NCBI GenBank assembly: GCA_963576725.1
Contig: OY755236.1
Span: 69,720,379-69,784,378, forward strand
DNA length: 64,000 bases
Source: Azorinus chamasolen
Taxonomy: Eukaryota > Mollusca > Bivalvia > Cardiida > Solecurtidae
Direction of reading: 5' to 3'
A model generated the notes under the pieces. It was not told where the DNA came from and did not search any database. It saw nothing but the letters and a program-made list of their open reading frames with translations. A program made the translations under genes and the position numbers. Position 1 is the first letter of the stretch. Every line of letters begins with the position of its first letter. Positions 44,565-57,000 of this stretch are shown one piece after another.

Positions 44565-45388
44565 CTATTTCCTTCATATGAACACGTTTTCATGCATTTG
44601 CAAACAGAGAAGACCCAGATCAGATGACTCTTAGAGGAGCTGTCTGATCAGGATCTGCTCTGTTTGCCTACTGAATAATATTGATGACTACAGGGGCGAA
44701 TTGCATTTGCGCACAAAACGAAAAATAATTGCATATCAAAAGTGGACGAAAACCTCGTATCATTTGCGAAAGAAAATATAACAGTTCAACATGTCAAAAG
44801 CGCATGGCATTTTTGATGCCTGAAATGTAGTCACTCACGTGGCCCAAGCGAAATTTATTTATTGTATTGTGTAATTTATTTGAATTGTTTGGCAAAACTG
44901 AATTGATTCTAAATCCAATCACTTTAGCGTATGGGACTGGCTTACAAACACGCTACTTTTTAAATGATTTTTCTGACTTTATTCTTAAAATTGCTGAAAA
45001 TGGATTTTACTATTTCTGAAACAAACAAACTGCATTATCTGCAATAATTTTTATACTGTATATATACACTGTGACAGTTTAAAATCCTACTTCCACCTAC
45101 CCGGTGAGCAAGGGACAACAATGTTAACATTTGACAGTGTTTAACATAGGCTAACGGAAGAGGTACACGTGCACATTTGATAGTAAAAACTTGTGCGCAA
45201 ATGAAACCTTTTTTTTGTGCGCAAACGATGGAAAATATATCTGCAAATGATATGCCAATGTGCGCAAATGCAAATCTCCGGACTACAGTTTCTACCAATA
45301 CCAAAAATTCATATGCAAGTATCAAAATTCAGCTAATAGAATATGCCTGATTTCATTAAGTCTTTACCGAATACTGAACAGGGAAAGG
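44565..45388 (+). mobile_element. TTAA hairpin MITE split by a later insertion
   Basis: The left part 44565-44693 has CAAACAGAGAAGACCCAGAT and the palindrome; the right part 45281-45388 has the type-2 mid-section ACAGTTTCTACCAATACCAA and the end GAACAGGGAAAGGG. Removing 44694-45280 and one duplicated GACTACAG restores a normal copy. Confidence 0.85.
44694..45280. mobile_element. 587-bp element with 8-bp target-site duplication
   Basis: The flanks GACTACAG (44686-44693 and 45281-45288) are identical. Inverted ends: GGGCGAATTGCATTTGCGCA on the left and TGCGCAAATGCAAATCTCCG on the right (three mismatches). Several further GTGCGCAAA(T/C) motifs lie near the right end. An 8-bp duplication is characteristic of the hAT superfamily; no transposase is present. 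Confidence 0.88.
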
Positions 45389-46002
45389 GTTTATTTATAT
45401 GTATGCGTTAGATAGTTGAAAACTGCCTCTTCATATATGCTACTGATTGAAACATTATTTTGATTAATTACCCAAACAATGAGTTAATACATGTACTTCA
45501 ATTGTTGCTATTTTGCAAATTGTTTTTGAACGTTTACTTCATAAATTACAGTGTAGTTAAATAATGAATTTGAAAAGCTTATGTACGATTTTATTATAAA
45601 TGGATTGATACCCTGTTTACTCTTAAGTATTTGGACAGACAAACATAAGCAAATAGTGACTGTGCACTACATTGTATTTACTACTGTGTCGGTGAAATAT
45701 AAAATTATCCAATGGTGTCAGATTGGATTTTTCGGCTTTACAAACTAATGGAGATGGGATATTGGGTGTTTGAATACTTATGGTAATTAGGGTACAATAG
45801 TATGATCGCATAAGACTACACACAGAATTTTCTCAAATTGAGTTGGGACATGCCTGAAGCCATGTGAATATTTATATTGTACAGGATGATCATTAAACGC
45901 AGTGGGCCCTGTTCTCTGCATATAATTCTTAGTCAGAATTTGTACGGGTTATCTTACTCATCACCTGTTTGCAGCTGACTATCTCCTTACTCCCCCCTTT
46001 CC

Positions 46003-46252
46003 CCCTTACTCCTTGAATATGCATGTAAGAAATAAATGATATCATGAATATTAACTAGATTATTTTTATAATGGCGCATGGATATGGGAATGTTTAGCCA
46101 TAGCAGAAACTGTTAAATCATATAGATCTAAATGATTTCATAAGCAAACAAAGCAGACCCTGATCAGACAGCTTCTAGTCTAGGAGCTGTCAGATCTTGG
46201 TCTATGCTGTTTGCAAATGCGTAGAAAGGCATATTTATGGAGTAAAGGTTAA
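46003..46252 (-). mobile_element. TTAA hairpin MITE, type 2
   Basis: Inverted type-2 tail (GATATCATGAATATTAACTA), palindrome CAGCTTCTAGTCTAGGAGCTG and the end TTATGGAGTAAAGGTTAA. Confidence 0.85.
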
Positions 46253-46369
46253 ATACAAAACTTTCCAACTTTCTTCTCGTGTATGCTCAATACATTCTTG
46301 GAGATTGCAGTCATATTTATTTCAATCATGAAATTGTTTCTTACTCTTTCTCTGCCAATTGCATATCTA

Positions 46370-46559
46370 CAGTAAAACCTCTGTATAACGACCACTAAAT
46401 TACATCAATTATTTTGTGTTAAAGGCAGGTGGATGCTTAAAGCAAGGTGAAAGTAAAACAGAACATTCTGTTTTACTTTCACCTTGCTGTAAGCAACCGC
46501 CTGCCCTAAATACCAACTAATAAACACAATTTAGTGGTCGTTATAGAGAGGTTTTACTG
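46370..46559. mobile_element. pogo-like MITE, intact, TA target duplication
   Basis: 32-bp inverted ends: CAGTAAAACCTCTGTATAAC then GACCACTAAATT (46370-46401), with the inverse at 46528-46559, flanked by TA on both sides. The centre is a hairpin, GCTTAAAGCAAGGTGAAAGT and its inverse. The CAGTAAAACCTC start and TA duplication fit the Tc1/mariner-pogo group. Confidence 0.9.
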
Positions 46560-46735
46560 TATATCACCTTTGCGAAAGTTCTGTTCGAGATGTAATGCAG
46601 AGTAACTCGGTGTCTCATCAGGATCCAGACTTTTGATAGGTTTTGAATTGAAGAAAATTGAAGTCAATGGCAAATTTTGCAGACCAGAATAAATGGCACC
46701 AATAGAGTTAACTGATATTGGAGCTATCGGTGCAT

Positions 46736-47122
46736 AGAGTGCTAATCTTATCTCACTCCCTCCTAGACTAATTTTAGACACCTCTTTGAATAAATCTACC
46801 GAAAAGGAGCATTAACTAGAGAAAAGGAAGCACAGAGCTCCAGATAAGATTTGAAAATTACAATATTGTCAAATATAACTGCACCAAATCCTATGTTGTG
46901 ACCACTTTTTAGGATTGTCTCAAAAGAGAGATTCTTAAGAGTTGTCACCATGTAGAGAAATGATGATTTTAGTATTTGAGTACACACTGTGATCTGTAGC
47001 TCTGCACTTAGAATTGTGTAGTTTTGAAACCATTGTGATAAATAGAGCATTTGCTCCTATGGATTCTAAAAATGACTTTTACAGAGGAGTTAAAATGTGT
47101 CAGCAGGAGGGAATCGGTTAAT
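46736..47122. mobile_element. TTAA MITE with a nested hairpin MITE
   Basis: The outer element is the 12991-13180 family (AAAAGGAGCATTAACTAGAG on the left, GGAGGGAATCGGTTAA on the right). 46828-47015 is an inserted copy of the AGCTCCAGATAAG family, with CAGAGCTCCAGATAAGAT on its left and ATCTGTAGCTCTG on its right. Confidence 0.75.
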
Positions 47123-47219
47123 TGGTGATCATTTGTAAACTGTGTTGATGGAGATCACACTCATAATGTATTCACCATTAAGTCCGGAAGCAGATTGGTT
47201 TACGCTGGACCTTGATTCT

Positions 47220-47430
47220 TTAACCTTTGAATTCATGAATATTCATGCAAGACTCCACCAAATATAAATTCTTGAATTAAAGAATATAAGAAAATATGTA
47301 TATTAACTTATATTGCCATGGCAATAATCAGATCTGTAACATAAGCAAACATGATGTCCAGCAGGAGCTGTCTAATCTAGGTCTACTCTGTGAAGGCATG
47401 AAAATGCAGGATTATGGAGTAAAGGGTTAA
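47220..47430 (-). mobile_element. TTAA hairpin MITE, diverged
   Basis: TTAACCTTTGAATTCATGAA on the left, a palindrome remnant AGCAGGAGCTGTCTAATCTA, and the right end TTATGGAGTAAAGGGTTAA. Confidence 0.75.
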
Positions 47431-47960
47431 TATAAGGGATGGAAACTCTGAATTGTTGTTAACGGGCTTCACAGGTTTTGACCCTACATCTACATAAAGT
47501 AAGATTTTCTTTGTATGCAGATATGTTGACCGTTTCATTGATTTATCCGTGAATGTTGTATGTATTTTGTATATTCATCACCAGGTTATCAACATCAGGC
47601 TATTTCTATATAATTATTGTAGAAACATATACTTTGTAACAAAAAATGCCCGTATCAGAACTTTTATTACATAACGTGTAACCGGAGTCAAGGTAGAATT
47701 CAATGCCATTTATATATTTGTTTTTGGCAGAGAAAAAACACAACAAACTATACAATAGTTACACTATAGAATATCAAAGATGTGATTCTTAGGAGAGATA
47801 GTACTAAAATTTATTATTTGAAAAGAAAACTTCAGACTGTCATGTTCATGTATGCAAACATCTCTGCTCACTCACAACTCCTAACATGAGCATTGAACCA
47901 AAACATAGAGAATAAATATAAGTAAAAAGCATTCAATCAGCAGATGGGGCATGGGTATAT

Positions 47961-48195
47961 ATTAATCCTTTACTCCATAAATATATCTACAGTGGATGCA
48001 GATCAGATGGCTCCTATAGGAACCATCCGAATAGGGTCTACTCTGTTTGCATAATGAATAAGATCTGATTCTACAGTTTTTGCCATAGCCAAACTCTTGT
48101 GTTCAATAGCCATAATAAAATAAATGATATACAATGTAATTAATATTCATGATGTTATTATTTCTTATATGAATATTCATGGAGTAAAGGGTTAA
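47961..48195 (+). mobile_element. TTAA hairpin MITE, type 2
   Basis: TTAATCCTTTACTCCATAAA on the left, palindrome GGCTCCTATAGGAACCATCC, and TTCATGGAGTAAAGGGTTAA on the right. Confidence 0.85.
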
Positions 48196-49164
48196 CCGGC
48201 TTGATGAATGTTAAATTATATTTGGTTTTAAACTGCAACAGAGATCTGAAGGTTCTTTATAGGACTTTATGTTTGGATCTTGAGTTGAGTGTATCTGCAT
48301 CTCATCTGGATCCAAACAGTTTGCAAAGATCATCAAAATTGGCCCATTGTGCAATGTTAATATCTTACCTTAAACATCTGACAGAAATCTTTCTTAGAAT
48401 GAAAGAAGAGGGTGAAACTCAACACTACACAATTCTTCTCACCTGTTTTGTTCTGTCTGAAATGCTTGAAGTTCCAATATCATAATTATTCTAAATAAAT
48501 GCAAAAACATTTTCAACTTGTTCTTCTTTACTTAAACTTCAGATTTTAATATAGAATATAAACAAAATGAATGCAAATTAAGAGCTAGCCTGTTTTACCC
48601 ATGCTTTCAAGTGGTAAGGTCAGTGTCACATATTAGTAACAAGTTAAAACTTCCAAGACATTCAAATATTTGTGTATATCTATGCATATACAATATATGT
48701 TTTTGTTATCAGTATCTATTTATAGTGCTTAATGAAATGCGCAGTACCATTAGTGATATTAAAGACACTGTCACAGTCATCATCACCTGTATCTATTTCA
48801 CTCCGAACATTAGATAGAAAATATGCTAAGATGACATGCAATTAAAAATTTGAGAAAGAAAAGGAAATTGAATTATATTAACATTTACATTGTAATTATT
48901 TGATAATTTACAATATGAAACTGAAGCCAATTAGGAGAATAAAATTGTTTTCAGCTTCTAAGCTATGTGTAGTTTTATTTCTTCCTTGTATGTTCATTCT
49001 AATATCAGTCATATGATCTTTAGTAAAATGGACCCCTAGTGATGTTATTGTCCTCTGTTGGTTCAGTTGTAGAGCGTTTATCTGTAAGTTTACCCCCCAC
49101 CTGAATTTCAATTCTAGTATCCTTTTGATAACAAATCATTTATAGTTTTCGAAGAAGAAAAGAT
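48196..49164. other. No recognisable gene or element
   Basis: A 94-codon frame at 48201-48485 begins inside sequence adjoining a MITE and shows no known domain. Nothing else was identified. Confidence 0.4.
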
Positions 49165-49199
49165 CAAAGTGTTGCCATAGCCTTCCTGTTGACGCCTTT

Positions 49200-52100
49200 G
49201 CCAGTTGCAGCATTGTGTGCACTTGAAATGTACCCAAATGTGTACTAGAGTACCGTGGTACACAACTGTACACATTTACGCTTACTTGTGCCAACATTGT
49301 GCACCCTATAGGACATACCGGGGTCCATACGGGTTTCTGCAAACTACCGTTTTGGCCTGTTAAATGAAGGTAATGGGCCCCTTGGTTCACAAAGGGCACT
49401 TGAAATGTACCCAAATGTTTACTAGAGTACAGTGGTACACAACTGTACACATTTACGCCTACTTGTGCCAACATTGTGCACCCTGTAGGACATAACGGGG
49501 TCCATACGTTTGCTGCAAACTACCATTTTGGCCTGTTAAAGGGAGGTAATGGGCTCCTTCATTCACAAAGTGCACTTGAAATGTACCCAAATGTGTACAA
49601 GAGTACCGTGGTACACAACTGTACACATTTACGCCTACACGTCCAAACATTGTGCACCCTATAGGACATAGGTGGGTCCATACGGGTTTCTGCAAACTAC
49701 CGTTTTGGCCTGTTAAAGGGGGGTAATGGGCCCCTTGGTTCACAAAGTGCACTTGAAATGTACCCAAATGTGTACTAGAGTACCGTGGTACTCAGTTGTG
49801 TACATTTACGCCTACTTGTGCCAACATTGTGCACCCTATAGGACATAATGGGGTCTATACGATTTTCTGTAAACTACCATTTTGGCCTGTTAAAGGGAGC
49901 AATGGGCCCCTTGGTTCACAAAGTGCACTTGAAATGTACCCCATAAGTGTACTAGAGTACCGTGGTACTCAGCTGTACACATGTACGCCTAATTGTGCTA
50001 ACATTGTGCACCCTATAAGACATACCGGGGCCCATAATTATGCTTTTCTGCAAACGACCGTTTTGGCCTGTTAAAGGGAGGTAATGGGTCCCTTGTTTCA
50101 CAAAGTGCACTTGAAATGTACCCAAAAGTGTACTAGAGTACCGTGGTACACAACTATACACATTTACACCTACTTGTGCAAACATTGTGCGCCTTACAAG
50201 ACATACCGGTGTCCATACGGGCTTCTGCAAACTGCCGTTTTGCTGTAAAAAGGAGGTAATGGGCCCCTTGGTTCACAAAGTGCGCTTGAAATTTACCCAT
50301 ATGTGTACTAGAGTACCGTGGTACTCAGCTGTACACATGTACGCCAACTTGTGCCAACATTGTGCACCCTCTAGCCTAGGACATACTGGTGTCCATATGG
50401 GTTTCTGCAAACTACCGTTTTGACCTGTTAAAATGAGGTATTGGGACCCTTGGTTCTCAAAGTGCACTTGAAATGTACCCAAAAGTGTACTAGAGTACCA
50501 TGGTACTCAGCTGTACACATGTACACCTACTTGTGCCAACATTGTGTACCCTATAGGACATAACGGGATCCAAACGGATTTCTGCAAACTACCGTTTTGG
50601 CCTGTTAATGGGAGGTAATGGGCCCCTTGATTCACAAAGTACACTTGAAATGTACCTGAAAGTGTACTAGAGTACTGTGGTACTCCGCTCTACACATGTA
50701 CGCCTACTTATGCCAACATTCTGAAGGACATACCGGGGTCCATACGGGTTTCTGCAAACTACCGTTTTGGCCTGTTAAAGGGAGGTAATGGGTCTCTTGG
50801 TTCACAATGTGCACTTGAAATGTACCCAAAAGTGTACTAGCTTACCTTGGTACTCAGCTGTACATATGTACGCCTATTTGTGCCGACATTGTGCACCCTA
50901 TAGGACATACCAGGGTCAATACAGGTTTCTGCAAACTACCGTTTTGGCCTGTTAAAAGGAGGTAATGGGCCCCTTGGTTAACAAAGTGTGCTTGAAATGT
51001 ACCCAATAGTGTACTAGAGTACCGTGGTACTCAGCTGTGCCAACATTGTGCACCCTATAGGACATACCAGGGTCCATACGTTTTTCTGCAAACTACCATT
51101 TTGGCCTGTTAAAGGGAGGAATTGGCCCTTTGGTTCACAAAGTGCACTTGAAATGTATGTGAAAGTGTACTAGAGTACCGTGGTACACAACTGTACACAT
51201 TTACGCTTACTTGTGCCAACATTGTGCACCCTATAGGACATACCGGGGTCCATACGGGTTTCTGCAAACTACCGTTTTGGCCTGTTAAATGAAGGTAATG
51301 GGCCCCTTGGTTCACAAAGGGCACTTGAAATGTACCCAAATGTTTACTAGAGTACAGTGGTACACAACTGTACACATTTACGCCTACTTGTGCCAACATT
51401 GTGCACCCTATAGCCTAGGACATGCTGGTGTCCATACGGGTTTCTGCAAACTACCGTTTTGGCCTGTTAAAATAAGGTATTGGGCCTCTTGGTTCTCAAA
51501 GTGCACTCGAAATGTACCCAAAAGTGTACTAGAGTACCGTGGTACTCAGCTGTACACATATACAACTACTTGTGCCAACATTGTGTACCATATAGGACAT
51601 ACCAGGGTCCAAACGGATTTCTGCAAACTACCATTTTGGCCTGTTAAAGGGAGGTAATGGGCCCTTTGGTTCACAAAATGCGCTTGAAATGTACCCAAAA
51701 GTGTACCAGAGTACCTTCGTACTCAGTTGTACACATGTACGCCTGTTTGTGCCAACATTGTGCACCAACTAGGAAATACCGGTGTCCATACGGGTGTCTG
51801 CACACTACTGTTTTGGCCTGTTAAAAAGAGGTAATGGGGCCCTTGGTTCACAAAGTGCACTTGAAATGTACCCAAAAGTGTACTAGAGTACCATAGTACT
51901 CTGCTGTACACATGTACGCCTACTTGTGCCAACATTGTGTACCCTATAGGACATACCGGGGTCCATACAGGTTTCTGCAAACTACCGTAAACTGCCGTTT
52001 TGGCCTGTAAAAAGGAGGTAATGGGCCCCTTGGTTCACAAAGTGCGCTTGAAATTTACCCATATGTATACTAGAGTACCGTGGTACTCAGCTGTACACAT

Positions 52101-53612
52101 GTACGCCTACTGTGCCAACATTTTGCACCCTAGAGGACATACCGGGGTCCATACAGGTTTCTGCAAACTGCCGTTTTGGCCAGATAAAGGGAGGTAATGG
52201 GTCCCTTGGTTCACAAAGTGCACTTGAAATGAACCCAAAAGTGTACTAGAGTACCGCTCGAGTCAGCTGTACACATATACGCCTACGCCTACTGGTGCCA
52301 AAATTGTTCGCCCTATGGGACATACCAGGATCTATACAGTATTAAGCAAACTACCATTTTGGTCTGTTAAAGGGAGGTTATGTGCCCTTGGTTCACAAAG
52401 TGCTCTTGAAATAACCCCAAAAGTGTACTAGAGTACCGTGGTACTCAGCTGTACACATGTATGCCTACTGGTGCCAAAATGGCGTACATATGTACAGCTG
52501 AGTACCACAGTACTTTAGTACACTTTTGGGTACATTTCAATTGCACTTTGTGAAACAAGGGCACATAACCTCCCTTTAACAGGCCAAAACGGTAGTTTGC
52601 TTAATACCGTATGGATCCCGGTATGTCCCATAGGGTGCACAATTTTGGCACCAGTAGGCGTACATGTGTACAGCTGAGTACCATGGTACTCTAGTACATT
52701 TTTGGGTACATTTCAAGGGCACTTTGTGAACCAAGTGCACATAACCTCCCTTTAGTTGGCCAAAACTGTAGTTTGCTTAATACCCTATGGATCCCGGTAT
52801 GTCCCATAGGGTGCACAATCTTGGCCCCAGTAGGCGAACATGTGTACAGCTGAGTACTATGGTACTCTAGTACACTTTTGGGTACATATCAAGGGCTGTT
52901 TGTGAATAAAGTGCACATTACCTCCCCTTAACAGGCCAAAACTGTAGTTTGCTTAATACCGTATGGATCCCGGTATGTCCCATAGGGTGCACAATTTTGG
53001 CACCAGTAGGCGTACATGTGTACAGCTGAGTACTACGGTGCTCTAGTACACTTTTGGGTACATTTCAAGGGCACTTTGTGAATCAAGTGCACATTACCTC
53101 CACTTAACAGGCCAAAACTGTAGTTTGCTTAATACCGTATGGATCCCGTATGTCCCATAGGGTGCACAATTTTGGCACCAGTAGGGGTATATGTGTACAG
53201 CTGAGTACCATGGTACTCTAGTACACTTTTGGGTACATTTCAATTGCACTTTGTGAACCAAGTGCACATAACCTCCCTTTAACAGGCCAAAACAGTAGTT
53301 TGCTTAATACCGTATGGATCCCTGCATGTCCCATAGGGTGCACAATTTTGGCACCAGTCAGCGTACATGTGTACAACTGAGTACCACGGTACTCTAGTAC
53401 ACTTTTGGGTACATTTAAAGTGCACTTTGTGAACGAAGGGCACATTATCTCCCTTTAACAGGCCAAAACGGTAGTTTGCTTAATACCCTATGGATTCCGG
53501 TATGTCCCATAGGGTGCACAATTTTGGCACCAGTAGGCGTATATGTGTACAGCTGAGTACCAAGGTACTCTAGTACATTTTTGGGTACATTTCAAGTGCA
53601 CTTTGTGAACCG
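49200..53612. repeat. ~178-bp satellite array, head-to-tail then inverted
   Basis: Monomers contain GTACTAGAGTACCGTGGTAC, TTGTGCCAACATTGTGCACC, TTCTGCAAACTACCGTTTTG and AATGGGCCCCTTGGTTCACA. About 18 forward copies (spacing 158-185 bp, mostly 176-181) run to about 52480. About six and a half reverse copies then run to 53612. Reverse copies and the last forward copy use a variant, ATTAAGCAAACTACC, not found in the other forward copies. Each monomer holds the palindrome GTACC(G)TGGTAC. Open frames within the array are by-products of the repeat. Confidence 0.96.
52440..52520. repeat. Inversion junction of the satellite array
   Basis: GGTACTCAGCTGTACACATG (52440) faces CATATGTACAGCTGAGTACC (52487) across about 25 bp that includes CTGGTGCCAAAATGG. 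The flanking monomers then extend as a palindrome of at least 1 kb per arm. Confidence 0.92.
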
Positions 53613-53735
53613 CTGACTTTGACTAGTTTAAAACATTATGATAACAAAAATCTAGGTATTTGCCCCATTATTTTTGCTGTAAGTGATAAAAACAGATTTT
53701 AAAGTACTATACCATGGTTTTAACACATAAATCCT

Positions 53736-53850
53736 TCCCCCCCCCCCCCCCCCCCCCACCAAAAAAAAAAAAACAACAACAAAAAACAACAACAAAAAAC
53801 AAACAAAAAAAACAAAAAATAAAAACAACAACAAAAAAAACACTGAATTT
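53736..53850. repeat. Poly-C followed by (A)n(C) low-complexity tract
   Basis: About 20 C, then AAAAAAAAAAAAACAACAAC and further A/C-only sequence, just upstream of the arrestin-gene leader. Confidence 0.95.
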
Positions 53851-54015
53851 TCTGGTCCGCGCGAGTCCGGACGACTTTTACACCCACCGCGAAAATTTAT
53901 ACCATTCCCAATATGGCAGCTGCCACTACAAATTGATCTTCCTTTTTGGTAATATGGACTGTTTTACGGAGAACTCGACTAAATAGTTCTGCTGCACTAC
54001 TACGCCGAAGAAATA
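53851..54015 (+). promoter_or_regulatory. 5' leader of the arrestin-like gene with two upstream ORFs
   Basis: Two short ORFs precede the main start: 53913-53936 (MAAATTN) and 53954-53986 (MDCFTENSTK). Both terminate before the main ATG at 54016. If both are in the transcript, they would lower or regulate initiation at the main start. Confidence 0.45.
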
Positions 54016-57000
54016 ATGACAAATGAAATAGAAGTGCGTACAAATAAGGGAGAATACAGTCCTGGAGAACACATATGCGGGTATGAAACGTCGCTCCACC
54101 CATTTTCACACAATTTTGTATGTTACCGATTGACATTTTAATAAGCTCCTGGTAGCCATGGAAGCCCTATATTTCGATTAAATCTGTTTCTGTTCAGGGC
54201 TTTCCCCAGGATTTTGAGAAGGCATGTTGGGATCAAGGGGGTGGGTGCGGGAGGAGCATCCCCTTCTGCGAAGTGGCGATTTTTTTCACATTATGAATAG
54301 CAAATGATGTGATTTTAGCCTATCTTGGGGTTTAACATAACTGCAAATGTAAATAAATTATACAGGTTTTATTGACTCTATCATCTAACAAGTAAACTTG
54401 TTGGTGCTTGACACACAGGCCGCATGTCATCCCTTGATCCACGGACTTAATGTCACTTATAGACTCACTTTTGTCACTATGTGGTTAACTCGTAGGTGAT
54501 ACGTTTCTCACAGGTAATTTTCTCAATTGTATGTCTAAATTAAACTTGGTGTGGATGTCGGATCAGTTTTGCGCAAAGGGTTTTAGAGACCCAAATCTTC
54601 CAGTTGACTCGATGTAAGTACTGAGTTCTGTTTGTATGGTGTCTCTCCAGTTCTCAATATCTGGGTGGCCATCTATACTCAGCTATACTCAGCAGTGTCT
54701 GGATGTTGAGGGGTGGGATACAACACTGCAGGGCTCAACATTAACCTACGTCCGACAGAAATTCATTGGTTGAAGTCGGTCCGGTCTTGCAAATATTCTA
54801 AGCCACTAGCCCGACTTGTCGTATAAATCCCGGTCCGGTCGCGATACAGATTTAAAGAGAAAGTAGAAGAAAAACACTTACAGATAGGTCACGTCGGGTT
54901 CATCTATAATTGTGTTTATACATAGTATGCATGTGCAATACAGACTGCTCTTCGCGATATTTTCCCTACTACTAGCTAGCCTTTACAACACCAAATGGTG
55001 ACGGACATACGGATACCAGTCTTGGAATTTCATATCTATTTTTGCTATCGAACAGGGAACACCGTTGAGGAAGTTGTCGCAAAAAGGCGTTGGTACAATG
55101 CATTAATTTGCATGTAGTGCTCAATTACAACATTTTGAAAACAATAAATGTGTTAATACGCGAAATGCTGTATTGAATGAATATCCCGAATAAATAAAAC
55201 GTGTGCCAAAAAATTACAACATTTAGACTCATTTACATTTGATTACAATAACAAGTGGAAGCTTTATCCTTGGTCGTTTAGGTCCTAAATGTGGCCAAAA
55301 CGACCAAGGCCGAAACGGATTGGGTCCAAAACGACCTGGGACCATGAATTAGGGTCCACTGCCTGAACCATACCCCCTGCTATCTTGTGCAGCATCACCA
55401 GTCTGTTGTAGGTCCGGCGCTCTTGTAGTGTGCTAAGTTTCAGGGTGTGCAGTATCTGGGTTATGCATCCCTCTTCTTTCGTCCTGTTGTCGTTCAGTGA
55501 CTGCTTTCCTCCATATATGTGTTTGTAAATTTCTCGATGTATGGTTGTGTTTAAAGACTGACTCCATTTTTGTTTGTCAAACAATATTATTTTTTATGCT
55601 TACAAGGACCAGTCTATGTGCGTTATAATGCCATTATAATGGTAGAATTCTATAAAGAAAAATCAACCAAAAGTAATTGAGAACTCCATGTCAAGCAGAC
55701 ATTTTACAAAGATTCTTTTTGTATAGATTTTACTTCTTCCTTCTTCTTCCTATGAAGTGCTGGCCTCATCTCTGAGGGTAATCCGAGTCTAGTCCACATT
55801 TGTGTACTCAAATGGTGATATCGAGTTACTTTCGGTTTTAACGATATCCCGGCAGAATACACAGGTGTTGAAACTGATTTAGGTTAGGCCTTTAGTTTAA
55901 ACATATTTATTTGCATAGTAACACATGCAAAGGGATTGGGCTACAAGTTATTACAACATTATCATTGGCCCTTTCCCTTTTCCCAGCATATGACAGGTGA
56001 CTCTGGGTCATCCTCGCCTGCCCCTCGAGATATGTGGGTACCTGAACAGCAACAGAACCATAAACAATTTTATTCAGGTATATCTACAATTTAAAAACAG
56101 ATAAAAACAATCCCTTCTTCTAGTGCTGACTGTTGCATGCAGCCTTGATAGTGGTGCAGAAGGCCTCAATGTCATCTGCCTGTCGGATTGATGGGTTCCA
56201 GTCACCTATAGTTCTTGGGAAGAAAGAGAATTTATATACATCTTAAACTTTGTCCTTTTCTGGTTTATGGTACATGAGTGCTCCCCTTGTTTTGCTGTCC
56301 CCAGGTATCAAGTAATTTTCAACTCTGATGTCAATAAGGTTATGGACAAATTTGTAAAACATGATCAGCCTAGATGTTCTGCGGAGTTCCTATGACAAAT
56401 CCCCTTGAAGATTTTGAATCATGTCTCTCACACAGCCTGGTGTACAGGTGCAAAAATCTCCCATGACATAACTAGCAGCCTTCTTTTGAAGACCTTCAAG
56501 GATGTGGATCGGGTTCTGTTGGTAGGGATCCCAGGCTGAGCTTGCATATATATATTCAAGTGTGGGCCGGACCATGGATTGGTAGGCTATATAATTAACT
56601 TCAGGTCCACACTGTCGAAGGTTCCGCTGAATGAAGCCGAGTGTCTTGATCGCCATGGTCCTGATGTTGGAGATGTGTTCTCCCCACTTGATTTGCATGT
56701 TGATAGTTATGTCTAGATACTTTGAACTACTGACAGACTCAAGAGTGTGGCCATGGAGCTGATTCAAGTGTTGTATAGGATTTGATTTACTAGTTATGTG
56801 TATGACTGTGGACATTTGTTACGTGTATAAACCTTCACTGAGACAAAACAATAGTTATAGGAATTCGAAATTTTCTTCACCATGTAATATTTAGTGAAAA
56901 CATTGTATGTAGCCAATTCCTCATAAGGAGGAAATTTTTGGCTTTGGCCAGTTTAACTAGAGTTACAGGACTTTGAAATTTTCTTCACTAGTTATTCTTG

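Noticed and set aside
49136..52197. Frames of up to 122 codons with repeated VNVYSCVPRYSSTHLGTFQV-like motifs
   Set aside because: They arise from the 178-bp satellite read in one frame. Peptide repetition follows the DNA period and frames break at length variants.
49200..53612. CRISPR-like array
   Set aside because: Regularly spaced repeats, but the whole 178-bp unit is repeated with no unique spacers, in a eukaryotic context.
53652..53986. Lysine/threonine-rich or phenylalanine-rich small proteins
   Set aside because: They are translations of the poly-C/poly-A tract; only the short uORF at 53954-53986 is worth noting.
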